The notes: generated by a model from the sequence alone, not told the origin. A stretch of DNA of 64,000 nt from an uncultured Marvinbryantia sp. (GCA_937915375.1 CALDMO010000033.1:15826-79825), one strand, 5' to 3'. Numbered from the stretch's first letter, positions 16,622 to 25,229 are shown. Program-made: numbers and translations.

Positions 16622-17701
16622 TCATTTCAAAATCGTTCCCCCGCCGGCCACATTACCGTCGGCATCATAAAACACCAATGCCTGTCCCGGTGTGATGGCT
16701 CTCTGCGGCTCTTTAAAAATGCATTCCAGAGTGTCCTCACCTGTCATGCGGATGCGTGCAGGCGCGCCCTTGTGGTTGTAGCGAATCTTGGCGATCACAT
16801 CAAGCTCACCGTCCACACCCGGAATTGACATAAAGTTCAGCTTTCCGGCTGTCACATGTGTTTGAAACAATTCTTCATTTTCACCAACCACCACTTCATT
16901 CGTCTCTGGACGAATCTGCGTTACAAACACCCGATGTCCCATCGGCAGGGCAAGTCCTCTCCGTTGGCCGATTGTATAATGACTGATCCCCTTGTGACGT
17001 CCGATCACCTTGCCATCCGCTGTGACAAAGTCTCCCTCCGGCAGCTTTTTTCCGGAATACTGTTCAATAAAAGCAGCATAATCATCATCCGGAACAAAGC
17101 AGATTTCTTGACTGTCCGGTTTATTCGCTACACGAAGCCCAATTTTCTCCGCCAGCTGACGGATCTCATCCTTGGTAAATTCACCAACCGGCATCAGAGT
17201 GCGTGAAAGCTGCTCCTGTGTCAGATTATATAACGCATACGTCTGATCCTTTGCCGCTGTTGCTGAGCTGTAAATTGTATAGCGCCCATTTTCCAGCTGG
17301 CGGATGCGCGCATAATGACCGGTAGCAATATAGTCTGCTCCGATTGCGAGACTTCTCTGCAAAAGAGATTCCCACTTTACATAGCGGTTGCAGGCAATGC
17401 ACGGATTCGGTGTTCTGCCCTGCAGATATTCCTCTGCGAAGTAATCCATGACTTTTGCCTTAAACTCAGATTTAAAATTCATTACATAATAGGGAATATC
17501 CAGGCTCTGCGCTACGCGTCGGGCATCCTCCACGGCAGAGAGTCCGCAGCATCCGCCGTTTTCCTCCTGCACATGTTCCTCTTCATCCTGCCAGATCTGC
17601 ATGGTTACGCCAATCACCTCATACCCCTGTTCCTTTAACAGATAGGCTGCCACCGAAGAATCCACGCCGCCCGACATCCCCACAACTACTTTTTTTTTCA
17701 T
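16622..17701 (-). CDS. mnmA: tRNA-specific 2-thiouridylase
   Basis: 359 residues. The PP-loop Gly-Met-Ser-Gly-Gly-Val-Asp-Ser-Ser at residues 8-16 binds ATP for adenylation of U34 in Lys, Glu and Gln tRNAs. The two catalytic Cys are in Asn-Pro-Cys-Ile-Ala-Cys-Asn near residue 103 and Glu-Ile-Cys-Phe-Val-Pro-Asp near residue 200. Sulfur comes from a cysteine desulfurase, which fits its position three bases after the nifU-like gene and behind nifS. Last gene of the iscR-nifS-nifU-mnmA set. Confidence 0.96.
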   Translation of the reverse strand: MKKKVVVGMSGGVDSSVAAYLLKEQGYEVIGVTMQIWQDEEEHVQEENGGCCGLSAVEDARRVAQSLDIPYYVMNFKSEFKAKVMDYFAEEYLQGRTPNPCIACNRYVKWESLLQRSLAIGADYIATGHYARIRQLENGRYTIYSSATAAKDQTYALYNLTQEQLSRTLMPVGEFTKDEIRQLAEKIGLRVANKPDSQEICFVPDDDYAAFIEQYSGKKLPEGDFVTADGKVIGRHKGISHYTIGQRRGLALPMGHRVFVTQIRPETNEVVVGENEELFQTHVTAGKLNFMSIPGVDGELDVIAKIRYNHKGAPARIRMTGEDTLECIFKEPQRAITPGQALVFYDADGNVAGGGTILK

Positions 17702-17704
17702 ATT

Positions 17705-18142
17705 TTAATATTCTTCTTCATCTTCCTCTTCGCTGATATCCGTCTTCGGTTTTTCCAGTCCCTCGATCTTGATATCATTTTTTTCAGCATAATCCCAAAG
17801 CGCCGCATGAATTGCTTCCTCTGCCAGCAAAGAACAATGTACTTTTACAGGCGGAAGCCCGTCAAGCGCTTCCATCACCGCTTTGTTCGTCACCTGCAAT
17901 GCTTCCTGAATATTTTTGCCTTTTACCAGCTCCGTCGCCATACTGCTGGTCGCTACAGCCGCGCCGCAGCCAAACGTTTTAAATTTTACATCCTGAATGA
18001 TGCCTTCCTCGTTGATATCCAGATAAATTCTCATAATATCACCGCACTTCGCATTGCCGACTGTGCCAACGCCGCTGGCGTTTTCGATTTCTCCCACATT
18101 TCTCGGATTCTGAAAATGATCCATTACTTTTTCACTGTACAT
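17705..18142 (-). CDS. nifU: Fe-S cluster assembly scaffold, NifU/IscU-type
   Basis: 145 residues. The three scaffold Cys are visible in Asn-Ala-Lys-Cys-Gly-Asp (near residue 33), Phe-Gly-Cys-Gly-Ala-Ala and Val-His-Cys-Ser-Leu-Leu. It receives sulfur from the neighbouring cysteine desulfurase and builds transient Fe-S clusters. The last 15 residues form an acidic Asp/Glu tail beyond the usual IscU end, a common extension in clostridial forms. A good AGGAGG-type ribosome-binding site precedes the ATG. Confidence 0.94.
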   Translation of the reverse strand: MYSEKVMDHFQNPRNVGEIENASGVGTVGNAKCGDIMRIYLDINEEGIIQDVKFKTFGCGAAVATSSMATELVKGKNIQEALQVTNKAVMEALDGLPPVKVHCSLLAEEAIHAALWDYAEKNDIKIEGLEKPKTDISEEEDEEEY

Positions 18143-18217
18143 CTTTATTCCTCCTGTACTTTTCTGTTCAGATACCGTCCGCCTGCTTTCTATTTGTAAT
18201 ACAGACAGACCGATAAT

Positions 18218-19405
18218 TTATTTTCCTGCTGATTTTCTCACAAAATCTTCGTAAAGCGGCGACATGCTGCGCAGCTTTGCGACAATCTGTTTAATAGCTT
18301 CGATTACGTAGTCAATTTCCTCTTTCGTCGTCTCGTCGCTTAATGTCAAACGCAGAGAACCGTGCGCGATCTCATGCGGCAGTCCAATTGCCAGAAGCAC
18401 ATGAGACGGATCGAGCGATCCGGACGTACATGCAGAACCGCTGGAACCGCATATACCTTCCATATCCAACATGATCAGTAAAGATTCTCCCTCAATAAAC
18501 TGGAAACTGAAATTTGCATTGTTCGGAAGTCTGTCGTGACGGTCACCGTTCAATCTGGTGTACGGCACCTCTTTTAATACGCGGTCAATCATATAATCTC
18601 GCAATTCTTTTTCCTTATCCGTCCGTTCTTTCATCGTAGAAACCGCGCGTCTGGTCGCCGCGCCCATCCCGACGATACCCGGAATATTTTCCGTACCGGC
18701 ACGTCTCTTTCTCTCCTGTGCTCCGCCGTGTACGAAAGAGCGAATCTTTACACCCTTGCGGATATATAAAAAACCAATGCCCTTCGGACCGTTCAGTTTG
18801 TGTCCGCTGGCGCTTAACATATCAATATGACACTCATCTACATTGATCGGAAGCTGTCCAAATGCCTGTACCGCATCTGTATGAAATAAAATACCATGCT
18901 CATGCGCAATTTCTCCGATCTCTTTGATCGGCTGGATCGTACCGATTTCATTGTTCGCGTACATCACTGTAATCAGAATCGTCGTCGGACGAATTGCTTT
19001 TTTCAGTTCATCCAGTTTGATCTTGCCGTTTTCATCCACATCTACATACGTCACTTCAAAACCGTTTTTTTCCAAATACTCACAGGTATGAAGGACTGCG
19101 TGATGCTCTATTTTCGATGTGATAATGTGATTTCCTTTCGCGCGGTACGCTTCTGCCGTAGCCTTGATTGCCCAGTTGTCTGATTCGGAACCTCCCGCTG
19201 TGAAATAAATCTCATTCTGCTGTGCTCCAAGCGTATCCGCGATTGTCTCTCGCGCCTCATTCATCGCTTTTTTACTCTCGCCGCCCAGTTCATATATGGT
19301 CGAAGCATTCCCGTAAAATTCTGTAAAATACGGAAGCATAGCCTCAACTACTTCCGGCGCTGTCTTTGTCGTCGCCGCATTATCCAGATAAATCATCTTT
19401 TTCAT
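18218..19405 (-). CDS. nifS: Cysteine desulfurase NifS/IscS
   Basis: 395 residues from the ATG at 19405 (Met-Lys-Lys-Met-Ile-Tyr-Leu-Asp-Asn-Ala-Ala-Thr-Thr), chosen because TTGAGGTG lies at proper distance; a start eight codons earlier would overlap iscR. PLP-binding Lys lies in Ser-Gly-His-Lys-Leu-Asn-Gly-Pro-Lys, and the active-site Cys in Ser-Ser-Gly-Ser-Ala-Cys-Thr-Ser-Gly near residue 320. It supplies persulfide sulfur to NifU and, given the neighbour, to MnmA. Confidence 0.96.
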   Translation of the reverse strand: MKKMIYLDNAATTKTAPEVVEAMLPYFTEFYGNASTIYELGGESKKAMNEARETIADTLGAQQNEIYFTAGGSESDNWAIKATAEAYRAKGNHIITSKIEHHAVLHTCEYLEKNGFEVTYVDVDENGKIKLDELKKAIRPTTILITVMYANNEIGTIQPIKEIGEIAHEHGILFHTDAVQAFGQLPINVDECHIDMLSASGHKLNGPKGIGFLYIRKGVKIRSFVHGGAQERKRRAGTENIPGIVGMGAATRRAVSTMKERTDKEKELRDYMIDRVLKEVPYTRLNGDRHDRLPNNANFSFQFIEGESLLIMLDMEGICGSSGSACTSGSLDPSHVLLAIGLPHEIAHGSLRLTLSDETTKEEIDYVIEAIKQIVAKLRSMSPLYEDFVRKSAGK

Positions 19406-19418
19406 AATCTGATACACC

Positions 19419-19877
19419 TCAATTCTCACATTTTATAGTGGTGCAGTTATTTTTTCCCTGCGTCTTTCTGCTCTCCTCTACCAGCTGGTCAAGCTTCATC
19501 TCATCAACCGCTCGGGTAATACTCTCGTTGATCCGCTGCCAAACATATTTCGTCACGCAGAGGTCTGCGCCTTCGCATCCAACGTCCTCTTTCAGCCCCG
19601 GACACTCCACCGCGTCCAGATTGCCCTCCAGAGACCGAAGTACATCTCCCACCGAGATCTCCGACGCCGGCTTTGCCAGGCGGTAACCGCCCTGCGCTCC
19701 ACGGATGCTTAAAACAAGTCCTGATTTGCGAAGCTTGCCGAAAAGCTGTTCCAGATAACTCTCGGATATCCCCTGTCTTGCTGCAATACTGCTGATCGGA
19801 ACTGCTTCCGTCTCGCAATGCAGCGCAAGATCAATCAATGCACGCAGCCCATATCTGCCCTTTGTGGAAAGTTTCAT
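19419..19877 (-). CDS. iscR: Rrf2-family Fe-S regulator, IscR-like
   Basis: 152 residues. The N-terminal winged helix begins Met-Lys-Leu-Ser-Thr-Lys-Gly-Arg-Tyr, the Rrf2 signature. Three Cys spaced 8 and 7 apart (Glu-Cys-Pro-Gly, Val-Gly-Cys-Glu, Asp-Leu-Cys-Val; near residues 91-107) could ligate an Fe-S cluster. It heads the operon and probably represses its own promoter through the palindrome at 19902-19922. A CymR-like role in cysteine control is the main alternative, but the Cys triad and the isc neighbours favour IscR. Confidence 0.9.
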   Translation of the reverse strand: MKLSTKGRYGLRALIDLALHCETEAVPISSIAARQGISESYLEQLFGKLRKSGLVLSIRGAQGGYRLAKPASEISVGDVLRSLEGNLDAVECPGLKEDVGCEGADLCVTKYVWQRINESITRAVDEMKLDQLVEESRKTQGKNNCTTIKCEN

Positions 19878-19901
19878 GCTGCCACCTCGATTTCTTTTTA
19901 T

Positions 19902-19922
19902 ACCCGACTATTTTACTCGGGT
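19902..19922. promoter_or_regulatory. Putative IscR-type operator
   Basis: ACCCGA (19902-19907) and TCGGGT (19917-19922) form an inverted repeat around an AT-rich centre, in the layout seen at Rrf2-family sites in Clostridia. It lies just downstream of the expected transcription start of iscR, a repressor position. Confidence 0.6.
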
Positions 19923-19932
19923 TTCTAGAAAA

Positions 19933-19961
19933 AATATAGCACTCTCTTTTCGTTCTGTCAA
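19933..19961 (-). promoter_or_regulatory. Promoter of the iscR operon
   Basis: On the minus strand TTGACA (19956-19961), 17-base spacer, TATATT (19933-19938): near consensus. Confidence 0.8.
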
Positions 19962-20016
19962 GACGGTCATTTGAATAATATATTAAAAATAATCAAATAC
20001 GCTAGGAGAATTCTTT

Positions 20017-21339
20017 ATGCCCCAGAAAAATACTATTATCAAAGGTGCCATTCTCCTGACTGCAGCCGGTCTGATCGGACGTGTAATCGGCTTTTTCTAT
20101 AGAATATTCCTCTCACGCGCGATCGGTGCAGAGGGCGTCGGCATCTATCAGCTTATTTTTCCTCTTTATGCTCTCACCTATTCCCTCACCTCGTCGGGTA
20201 TCCAGACAGCAATTTCCCGCTATGTTGCAGCAAAAACCGCAGCCGGCGATCCGGGCGGTGCGCGCAGGATCTTTCAGATTGGGCTAAGCATTTCAACCGC
20301 CGCCTCTGTTTTCATCTCCTTCCTGCTGCTCTTTTTCTATCAGGAACTCGCCGTCTCCTTTGTCAAAGAACCCAGATGCGGACAACTATTATATCTGCTT
20401 GCTTTTGTCGTTCCTTTTGGCTCCATCCATTCCTGTATTAATGGCTATTATTATGGAATCCGCCGTGCTGCCGTTCCGGCGATAACCGAAGTGATCGAAC
20501 ATCTCCTGCGCCTCGGCACGGTAATGCTGATATTTCAGATTCTTTCCGCAAAAGATATTGCCGTCACACCTGCTTTGGCAGTTTACGGCATGATTGTGGA
20601 AGAGATACTGGCTGCGCTGATTTCCGCCACTGCTCTGCTCTGGCATTTTCGCTCGCAGCCAAAAATCCCTGCCGCTCTTTACCGAAACAGCCGTTACGCT
20701 AGAGAATTGTTCTCTGTCTCCGTTCCCTTAACCATGAATCGGGTACTGATCAACATCTTTCAAAGTATGGAAGCGATGCTGATCCCGCTGCAGCTGCGAC
20801 TCACCGGCCTGGATCAGCATACTGTACTCAGCATATATGGCGTTCTGACCGGAATGGCCCTGCCGCTGATTCTTTTTCCGACTGCCCTGACCTCTTCCTT
20901 ATGCACAATGATTCTTCCTGCCGTTTCCGAGGCCCAGGCCCGAAATGAAATCCACAGTATCCGTTCTGCCATCAAAAAAATTTCCTTCTTCTGTATTGGT
21001 TTTGGTCTGTTTTTCTGGCTGCTGTTTTTCTTTTTCGGAAACTTTATCTGTATGCTGCTCTTCCAAGATCGCATGGCCGGCTCGTTTGTCACAGTTATGG
21101 CCTGGATCTGTCCGGTCATGTACTTAAATCCGGCTCTTTTCGCCGTTTTAAATGGTCTTGGAAAAACGAAACTGGTCTTTCTCCACAATCTTGCGGGCGT
21201 ACTTACACGTATCCTTTTTATCCTTCTTGCCATTCCTCATTTCGGTATCAACGGCTATCTAATGGGAATGGCAGTCACGCAGGCGCTGCTTTTCTTTCTT
21301 TCAACAAATGCAATCCGCCGTGTACTGCGCAGAGGATAG
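20017..21339 (+). CDS. SpoVB/MurJ-type lipid flippase (polysaccharide biosynthesis family)
   Basis: 440 residues with about 12-14 hydrophobic segments, of the MVF/Wzx superfamily. The opening run of Leu-Thr-Ala-Ala-Gly-Leu-Ile-Gly-Arg and Ser-Arg-Ala-Ile-Gly-Ala-Glu-Gly-Val-Gly is typical of the SpoVB branch, which moves lipid-linked peptidoglycan precursors across the membrane during spore cortex formation. A role in another cell-wall polymer is possible. It has GCTAGGAGAA before the ATG, diverges from iscR, and converges on the wall-binding protein gene with a terminator between. Slightly shorter than SpoVB proteins of about 520. Confidence 0.8.
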   Translation: MPQKNTIIKGAILLTAAGLIGRVIGFFYRIFLSRAIGAEGVGIYQLIFPLYALTYSLTSSGIQTAISRYVAAKTAAGDPGGARRIFQIGLSISTAASVFISFLLLFFYQELAVSFVKEPRCGQLLYLLAFVVPFGSIHSCINGYYYGIRRAAVPAITEVIEHLLRLGTVMLIFQILSAKDIAVTPALAVYGMIVEEILAALISATALLWHFRSQPKIPAALYRNSRYARELFSVSVPLTMNRVLINIFQSMEAMLIPLQLRLTGLDQHTVLSIYGVLTGMALPLILFPTALTSSLCTMILPAVSEAQARNEIHSIRSAIKKISFFCIGFGLFFWLLFFFFGNFICMLLFQDRMAGSFVTVMAWICPVMYLNPALFAVLNGLGKTKLVFLHNLAGVLTRILFILLAIPHFGINGYLMGMAVTQALLFFLSTNAIRRVLRRG

Positions 21340-21367
21340 CTGTCAAAATCTACTGCGAATAAAAAAC

Positions 21368-21393
21368 GGCGCCAGACATTTCTGTCTGACGCC
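21368..21393. terminator. Bidirectional terminator
   Basis: GGCG-C-CAGAC and GTCTG-A-CGCC form a 9-bp stem with a central mismatch, flanked by AAAAAA on one side and TATTTTTTATTTT on the other. It lies between convergent genes. Confidence 0.8.
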
Positions 21394-21406
21394 TGTATTG
21401 TATTTT

Positions 21407-22036
21407 TTATTTTGTTTTGCCCGGAACCCAACGTCCCTGCTTATCCACCCACTTGGAACCAACCCATTTATTTTTTGCCATAATGCCATTGCTGTAGAAA
21501 TAATACCAGTAATATTTCCCTTCGCTGTCCTTAATGCATTTCCAGGTCTTTGTTGCATAGGTACCGTCCTGCTGACGGTATTTATAGCCTTTTTTTGTTT
21601 TCTTAAACCCGTTTTTGACATCTTTTCTATAACCGGGAATCTCGCTGCCGTCCGCCCCATAATATTTGCCGTTCGGGGCTTCACCATCCACCAGCATCCG
21701 GCCATTCTTCTGAAGATAATGCCCGTTTTTAGTACGATTTTTAAACATACGGCCGTTTCTGTCAAAGTAATAATGATATACCTTGCCGCCAGATCTGATC
21801 TTTTTCCAGCCGGTTGACATATAACCGTTCGCGTCAAAGTGATATGTATACGTTTTATTACCTTTCTTGATATTCTTAAAACAGCTCTTTACGTATTTCC
21901 CACCTGTCCTAGTTGTATAATAACGGTATTTTCCATTGTTCTGTCTGCGGAAACCTGCGTTCGCCTGCATCACAGGCAAAAGTACCATCAAACATAAAAG
22001 TACGGTAAGAACACCCGCCTTTTTCAATCTTTTCAT
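21407..22036 (-). CDS. Secreted cell-wall/glucan-binding repeat protein
   Basis: 209 residues from the ATG at 22036, which has AGGAGAG just upstream. A Sec signal peptide ends at Gln-Ala-Asn-Ala before Gly. The mature part is basic and rich in Tyr, Lys and Gly, with degenerate 18-20-residue repeats such as Gly-Tyr-Met-Ser-Thr-Gly-Trp-Lys-Lys and Asn-Gly-Arg-Met-Phe-Lys-Asn, the pattern of choline-binding/glucan-binding (CW_binding_1) repeats. No catalytic domain is seen. It presumably binds the wall or an exopolysaccharide. Confidence 0.75.
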   Translation of the reverse strand: MKRLKKAGVLTVLLCLMVLLPVMQANAGFRRQNNGKYRYYTTRTGGKYVKSCFKNIKKGNKTYTYHFDANGYMSTGWKKIRSGGKVYHYYFDRNGRMFKNRTKNGHYLQKNGRMLVDGEAPNGKYYGADGSEIPGYRKDVKNGFKKTKKGYKYRQQDGTYATKTWKCIKDSEGKYYWYYFYSNGIMAKNKWVGSKWVDKQGRWVPGKTK

Positions 22037-22103
22037 CTTTTTCTCTCCTTTCAGCCTTACGCGTATCTGAAGATTCATTCTGTTTTATCTGCAAAATCAG
22101 TAT

Positions 22104-22139
22104 GGCACAATTTTCCTGAAAGTTCAAGAAAATTGTGCC
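22104..22139 (-). terminator. Perfect 12-bp stem-loop after the coat protein pair
   Basis: GGCACAATTTTC (22104-22115) and GAAAATTGTGCC (22128-22139) pair perfectly. The T-run is weak, so it could also be an mRNA-stabilising hairpin. Confidence 0.55.
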
Positions 22140-22150
22140 GTAAAAATTAC

Positions 22151-22399
22151 TTAGCCCTGTGAAAGAATACTTCTTACATGCGCCACTTCTTCTGCTGTTG
22201 CTTTTGCTGCCGGCACATAATACTGTTTGCTTCTTGCAATCTGATAGATTTCCTCCTGAGACATTTCACACTGATTGCGAATCTGTTTCAGCGTCTGTTT
22301 CAATTCTCTGTTTTCCGTCTGAGGAATCATTTCACCATAACGAACCAGCTCTCCGTTGATTCCTGCCAGAGTATCGGATACCATTGTCTTTTCATCCAT
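22151..22399 (-). CDS. Small CotF-like spore coat protein
   Basis: 82 residues, helical, with the sequence style of the CotF/ferritin-like small coat proteins of Clostridia: Met-Val-Ser-Asp-Thr-Leu, Gln-Ile-Arg-Asn-Gln-Cys-Glu and a C-terminal Tyr-Tyr-Val-Pro-Ala. The Pro-Ala end with a preceding Tyr pair is typical of the CotF C-terminal half. It is preceded by AGGAGGGAA and lies 12 bases after another small coat-like gene; together the two resemble one split CotF. Coat location is inferred. Confidence 0.7.
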   Translation of the reverse strand: MDEKTMVSDTLAGINGELVRYGEMIPQTENRELKQTLKQIRNQCEMSQEEIYQIARSKQYYVPAAKATAEEVAHVRSILSQG

Positions 22400-22411
22400 G
22401 TCAATTCCCTC

Positions 22412-22597
22412 CTACTGTAAAAAGCTCATCAGCTGCTGTTTTGTTTCCATTGCGCTCTGCGCGGATTTCTGGAAAAACTGTTTTACTGTCGGGTCAGTTG
22501 CCTGTGATGCATATGCGGTCATTTTACAGTGAGTGGTAGAAAATCCGCCGATCAAATGACGAAGATTCTGCAAATCAAGTTCAGATAATTCTGTCAT
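22412..22597 (-). CDS. Small CotF-like spore coat protein (N-terminal type)
   Basis: 61 residues. A start Leu-Asp-Leu-Gln-Asn-Leu-Arg-His-Leu-Ile-Gly and the later Ala-Ser-Gln-Ala-Thr-Asp-Pro-Thr-Val-Lys resemble the first helix pair of CotF-type proteins. AAAGGAGG precedes the ATG. Paired with the 82-residue gene directly downstream. A partner role in the same coat structure is likely; no enzymatic motif. Confidence 0.65.
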   Translation of the reverse strand: MTELSELDLQNLRHLIGGFSTTHCKMTAYASQATDPTVKQFFQKSAQSAMETKQQLMSFLQ

Positions 22598-22730
22598 AAA
22601 AAAATCCTCCTTTGCGTTTGTTTACACATTCATTCTGTCCGGTTTGTAGATTTTTATGTACAGAATTTCGTTTTTTATGAAAAATCCTCAAACGCTTTTT
22701 CGCATTATAGAAACAACGCCTTCTGTATTT

Positions 22731-22761
22731 AAAAACAGGCAAATCACCAAGGATCTGCCTG
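22731..22761 (-). terminator. Terminator after glgA
   Basis: On the minus strand CAGGCAGAT (22753-22761) and ATTTGCCTG (22736-22744) pair and TTTTT follows. Confidence 0.75.
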
Positions 22762-22791
22762 CCTTTCAATTCTTATTTTATTTTCTGACGC

Positions 22792-24228
22792 TTACAGCCA
22801 ATTATACATTTCCGCATACTTATCTGCGGATGCCTTCCATGAAAAATCAGCTGCCATCGCACGATCGATCAACTTGTTCCACTCACGCTTCTTATCTACA
22901 TAAACCGAATGCGCATAGCGAATCGTATTGTACATCTCGTGAGCATTGTAATTTGTAAAACTGAAACCGGTTCCGGTACCCTCGAATTCATTATACGGAA
23001 TAACGGTATCCTTCAGACCGCCAGTCTCACGTACAATCGGCAGCGTACCGTAGCGCAGACTCATCAACTGGCTCAGACCGCACGGTTCAAACAGTGACGG
23101 CATCAAGAACGCATCGCTTGCTGCGTAAATTTTGTGGGAAATTGCCTCGGAATAATAAATATTTGCCGAAACTTTATCCGGATATTTCCACGCGAAATGA
23201 CGGAACATATTTTCATATCGTTCTTCACCAGTACCAAGCACTACGATCTGCCAATCCTGCTGGCACATCTCTTCCATCATATAATTGATCAGGTCAAAAC
23301 CTTTTTGATCTGTCAGGCGCGAAACGATACCAAGCATAAAGGTCTTTTCGTTCTGCGCCAAGCCAAGTTCTTTCTGCAAAGCGATTTTATTTTTAACTTT
23401 TTCCTTGCGGAAATTCTTAATATTGTAATTTCTGTCAATCAGCGGGTCTGTCTCCGGATTCCATTCATTATAATCAAGACCGTTGACAATACCGCGCAGA
23501 TCATGCGCACGCGCGCACAGCAATCCGTTCAGATTTTCTCCGTAAAACGGCGTTTTGATTTCTTCCGCATAGGTCGGACTCACCGTTGTCAACGCATCCG
23601 CGTAAACAAGACCGCCCTTTAAGTAATTGGCATCTCCGTAAGCCTCCAGTTTGTCTGGTGTAAAGAAATAATCCGGCAATCCTGTGATATTTTTGATCGT
23701 CTTCATATCCCATACGCCCTGAAACTTCAGGTTGTGGATCGTCATGATCGTCTTAATACCACGGAAGAACTCTCCCTCGCTGAATTTATCCTTCAAGAAT
23801 ACCGGAATCAATCCAGTCTGCCAGTCATGGCAATGAATGATATCCGGGCGGAAACCAATTACCGGAAGTGCTGAAAGCGCTGCCTTTGAGAAAAACGCGA
23901 ACTTTTCAATGTCCTCATAAATATTGCCGTATGGCTTGAAACCGGAGAAATAATATTCGTTATCAATAAAATAAAACTGAATCCCATCGTAAACCGTCTC
24001 CAGAACCCCCACATACTGACTACGCCAGCCGAGATCCATATAGAAATGCGTCACATAATTCAAACGGCTCTTCAGATCCTCACGCATACATAAATATTTT
24101 GGAAGAATCACACGCACATCAAATTCTTCTTTATTCAGATATTTAGGCAGAGAGCCGACTACATCCGCCAGTCCGCCGGTCTTAATAAACGGAACCCCCT
24201 CCGATGCAACAAATAATACCTTCTTCAT
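22792..24228 (-). CDS. glgA: Glycogen synthase (ADP-glucose), GT5
   Basis: 478 residues, normal length. Transfers glucose from ADP-glucose to growing alpha-1,4-glucan. The ADP-glucose loop Lys-Thr-Gly-Gly-Leu-Ala-Asp-Val is at residues 17-24; His-Cys-His-Asp-Trp-Gln-Thr near residue 130 and the C-terminal Glu-Pro-Cys-Gly-Leu-Ser-Gln nucleotide-binding motif near residue 375 are present. No other glg gene is in the window. It has its own promoter (24264-24292) and terminator, so it is a single-gene unit. Granulose (glycogen) storage before sporulation fits the neighbouring spo0A. Confidence 0.96.
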   Translation of the reverse strand: MKKVLFVASEGVPFIKTGGLADVVGSLPKYLNKEEFDVRVILPKYLCMREDLKSRLNYVTHFYMDLGWRSQYVGVLETVYDGIQFYFIDNEYYFSGFKPYGNIYEDIEKFAFFSKAALSALPVIGFRPDIIHCHDWQTGLIPVFLKDKFSEGEFFRGIKTIMTIHNLKFQGVWDMKTIKNITGLPDYFFTPDKLEAYGDANYLKGGLVYADALTTVSPTYAEEIKTPFYGENLNGLLCARAHDLRGIVNGLDYNEWNPETDPLIDRNYNIKNFRKEKVKNKIALQKELGLAQNEKTFMLGIVSRLTDQKGFDLINYMMEEMCQQDWQIVVLGTGEERYENMFRHFAWKYPDKVSANIYYSEAISHKIYAASDAFLMPSLFEPCGLSQLMSLRYGTLPIVRETGGLKDTVIPYNEFEGTGTGFSFTNYNAHEMYNTIRYAHSVYVDKKREWNKLIDRAMAADFSWKASADKYAEMYNWL

Positions 24229-24263
24229 GTAGAACCTCCCTTAAAACTGTGATGTTTGCTATT

Positions 24264-24292
24264 AGTATAAATCAGTTTTCCTCTAAAAGCAA
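24264..24292 (-). promoter_or_regulatory. Promoter of glgA
   Basis: On the minus strand TTGCTT (24287-24292), 17-base spacer, TATACT (24264-24269), about 35 bases before the start codon. Confidence 0.65.
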
Positions 24293-24317
24293 TATAAAAA
24301 AGAGAAGTCCAAACCAC

Positions 24318-25115
24318 TTAACGGTTTTTATATTCCAGCCTTACTTTATCCGCGATCAGAGCAATAAATTCCGAGTTTGTCGGCTTTCCTTTTCCGCCGT
24401 TCACCGTATAGCCAAACAGTTCGTCAATCGTATCCATCTTGCCGCGGCTCCATGCCACTTCAATGGCATGGCGAATCGCGCGTTCTACACGGCTCGGTGT
24501 TGTCTGATGCTTTTTCGCGATTGTCGGATAAAGGATTTTTGTAATTGAATTGAGCATTTCCATATCTGTCACAGACATGATAATCGCGTCTCTCAAATAC
24601 TGATATCCCTTGATATGAGCCGGCACACCGATCTCATGAATGATATTTGTCACATCTGTCTCCAGATTGCGCTCCATGTATTCGTTTTTACTCTCATAAG
24701 CGTTAACCTTGCGTACCTCGGCAAAATTGCGTTCGCGCTCTTTGCGTGTATGACGAATCCGATTCAGCACCATTTCATTGTCAAACGGTTTCAGTATGTA
24801 ATAATCCGCGCCCAGTTCAAACGCGTCTTCCGTAATTTTCTCCTGACCGACTGCTGTGATCACAATAAATGCCGGACGTTTTTTCAAACTCGTATCATAA
24901 TTGATCTTTTGCATCACACTAAGGCCGTCCACCTTCGGCATGATAATATCAAGCAGCACCACATCCGGTTCTTTCTGTCTGATAATGTTTACCAACTCCT
25001 GACCGTTTCCAGCTTTACCGACTACCTCCATATCTTTATCGCTGCTGACAATATTCTCCAACAGCTGCACCATTCTTTCATTGTCATCTGCAATTGCAAC
25101 ATGTAATTTTTCCAT
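24318..25115 (-). CDS. spo0A: Sporulation master regulator Spo0A
   Basis: 265 residues. Receiver domain 1-120 with acidic pocket Asp10-Asp11, phosphoacceptor Asp56 in Val-Leu-Leu-Asp-Ile-Ile-Met-Pro, Thr-Ala near residue 87 and Lys-Pro-Phe near 108. The C-terminal Spo0A DNA-binding domain contains Ser-Arg-Val-Glu-Arg-Ala-Ile-Arg-His-Ala-Ile-Glu, the near-invariant recognition helix that reads 0A boxes. It switches on sporulation when phosphorylated. No spoIVB gene precedes it here, unlike the common clostridial order; the upstream neighbour is the acetyltransferase remnant. Two 0A boxes upstream point to autoregulation. Confidence 0.98.
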   Translation of the reverse strand: MEKLHVAIADDNERMVQLLENIVSSDKDMEVVGKAGNGQELVNIIRQKEPDVVLLDIIMPKVDGLSVMQKINYDTSLKKRPAFIVITAVGQEKITEDAFELGADYYILKPFDNEMVLNRIRHTRKERERNFAEVRKVNAYESKNEYMERNLETDVTNIIHEIGVPAHIKGYQYLRDAIIMSVTDMEMLNSITKILYPTIAKKHQTTPSRVERAIRHAIEVAWSRGKMDTIDELFGYTVNGGKGKPTNSEFIALIADKVRLEYKNR

Positions 25116-25153
25116 CTTTCCATCCTCTCCTCTGTCTTTCAGTCACTGTTTCT

Positions 25154-25183
25154 ATTATAGCCGTTCCCTTTTGACAGAATCAA
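25154..25183 (-). promoter_or_regulatory. Promoter of spo0A
   Basis: On the minus strand TTGATT (25178-25183), 18-base spacer, TATAAT (25154-25159), about 40 bases before the spo0A start. Confidence 0.65.
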
Positions 25184-25202
25184 GGAATTTTCATCGTAAA
25201 CA

Positions 25203-25219
25203 TTCGACACTATCCGACA
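25203..25219 (-). promoter_or_regulatory. Two 0A boxes upstream of spo0A
   Basis: On the minus strand TGTCGAA (25203-25209) is the exact 0A-box core and TGTCGGA (25213-25219) differs by one base. They are 10 bp apart, one helical turn, and lie about 55-70 bp upstream of the expected transcription start. Confidence 0.7.
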
Positions 25220-25229
25220 CTCGCAATCT

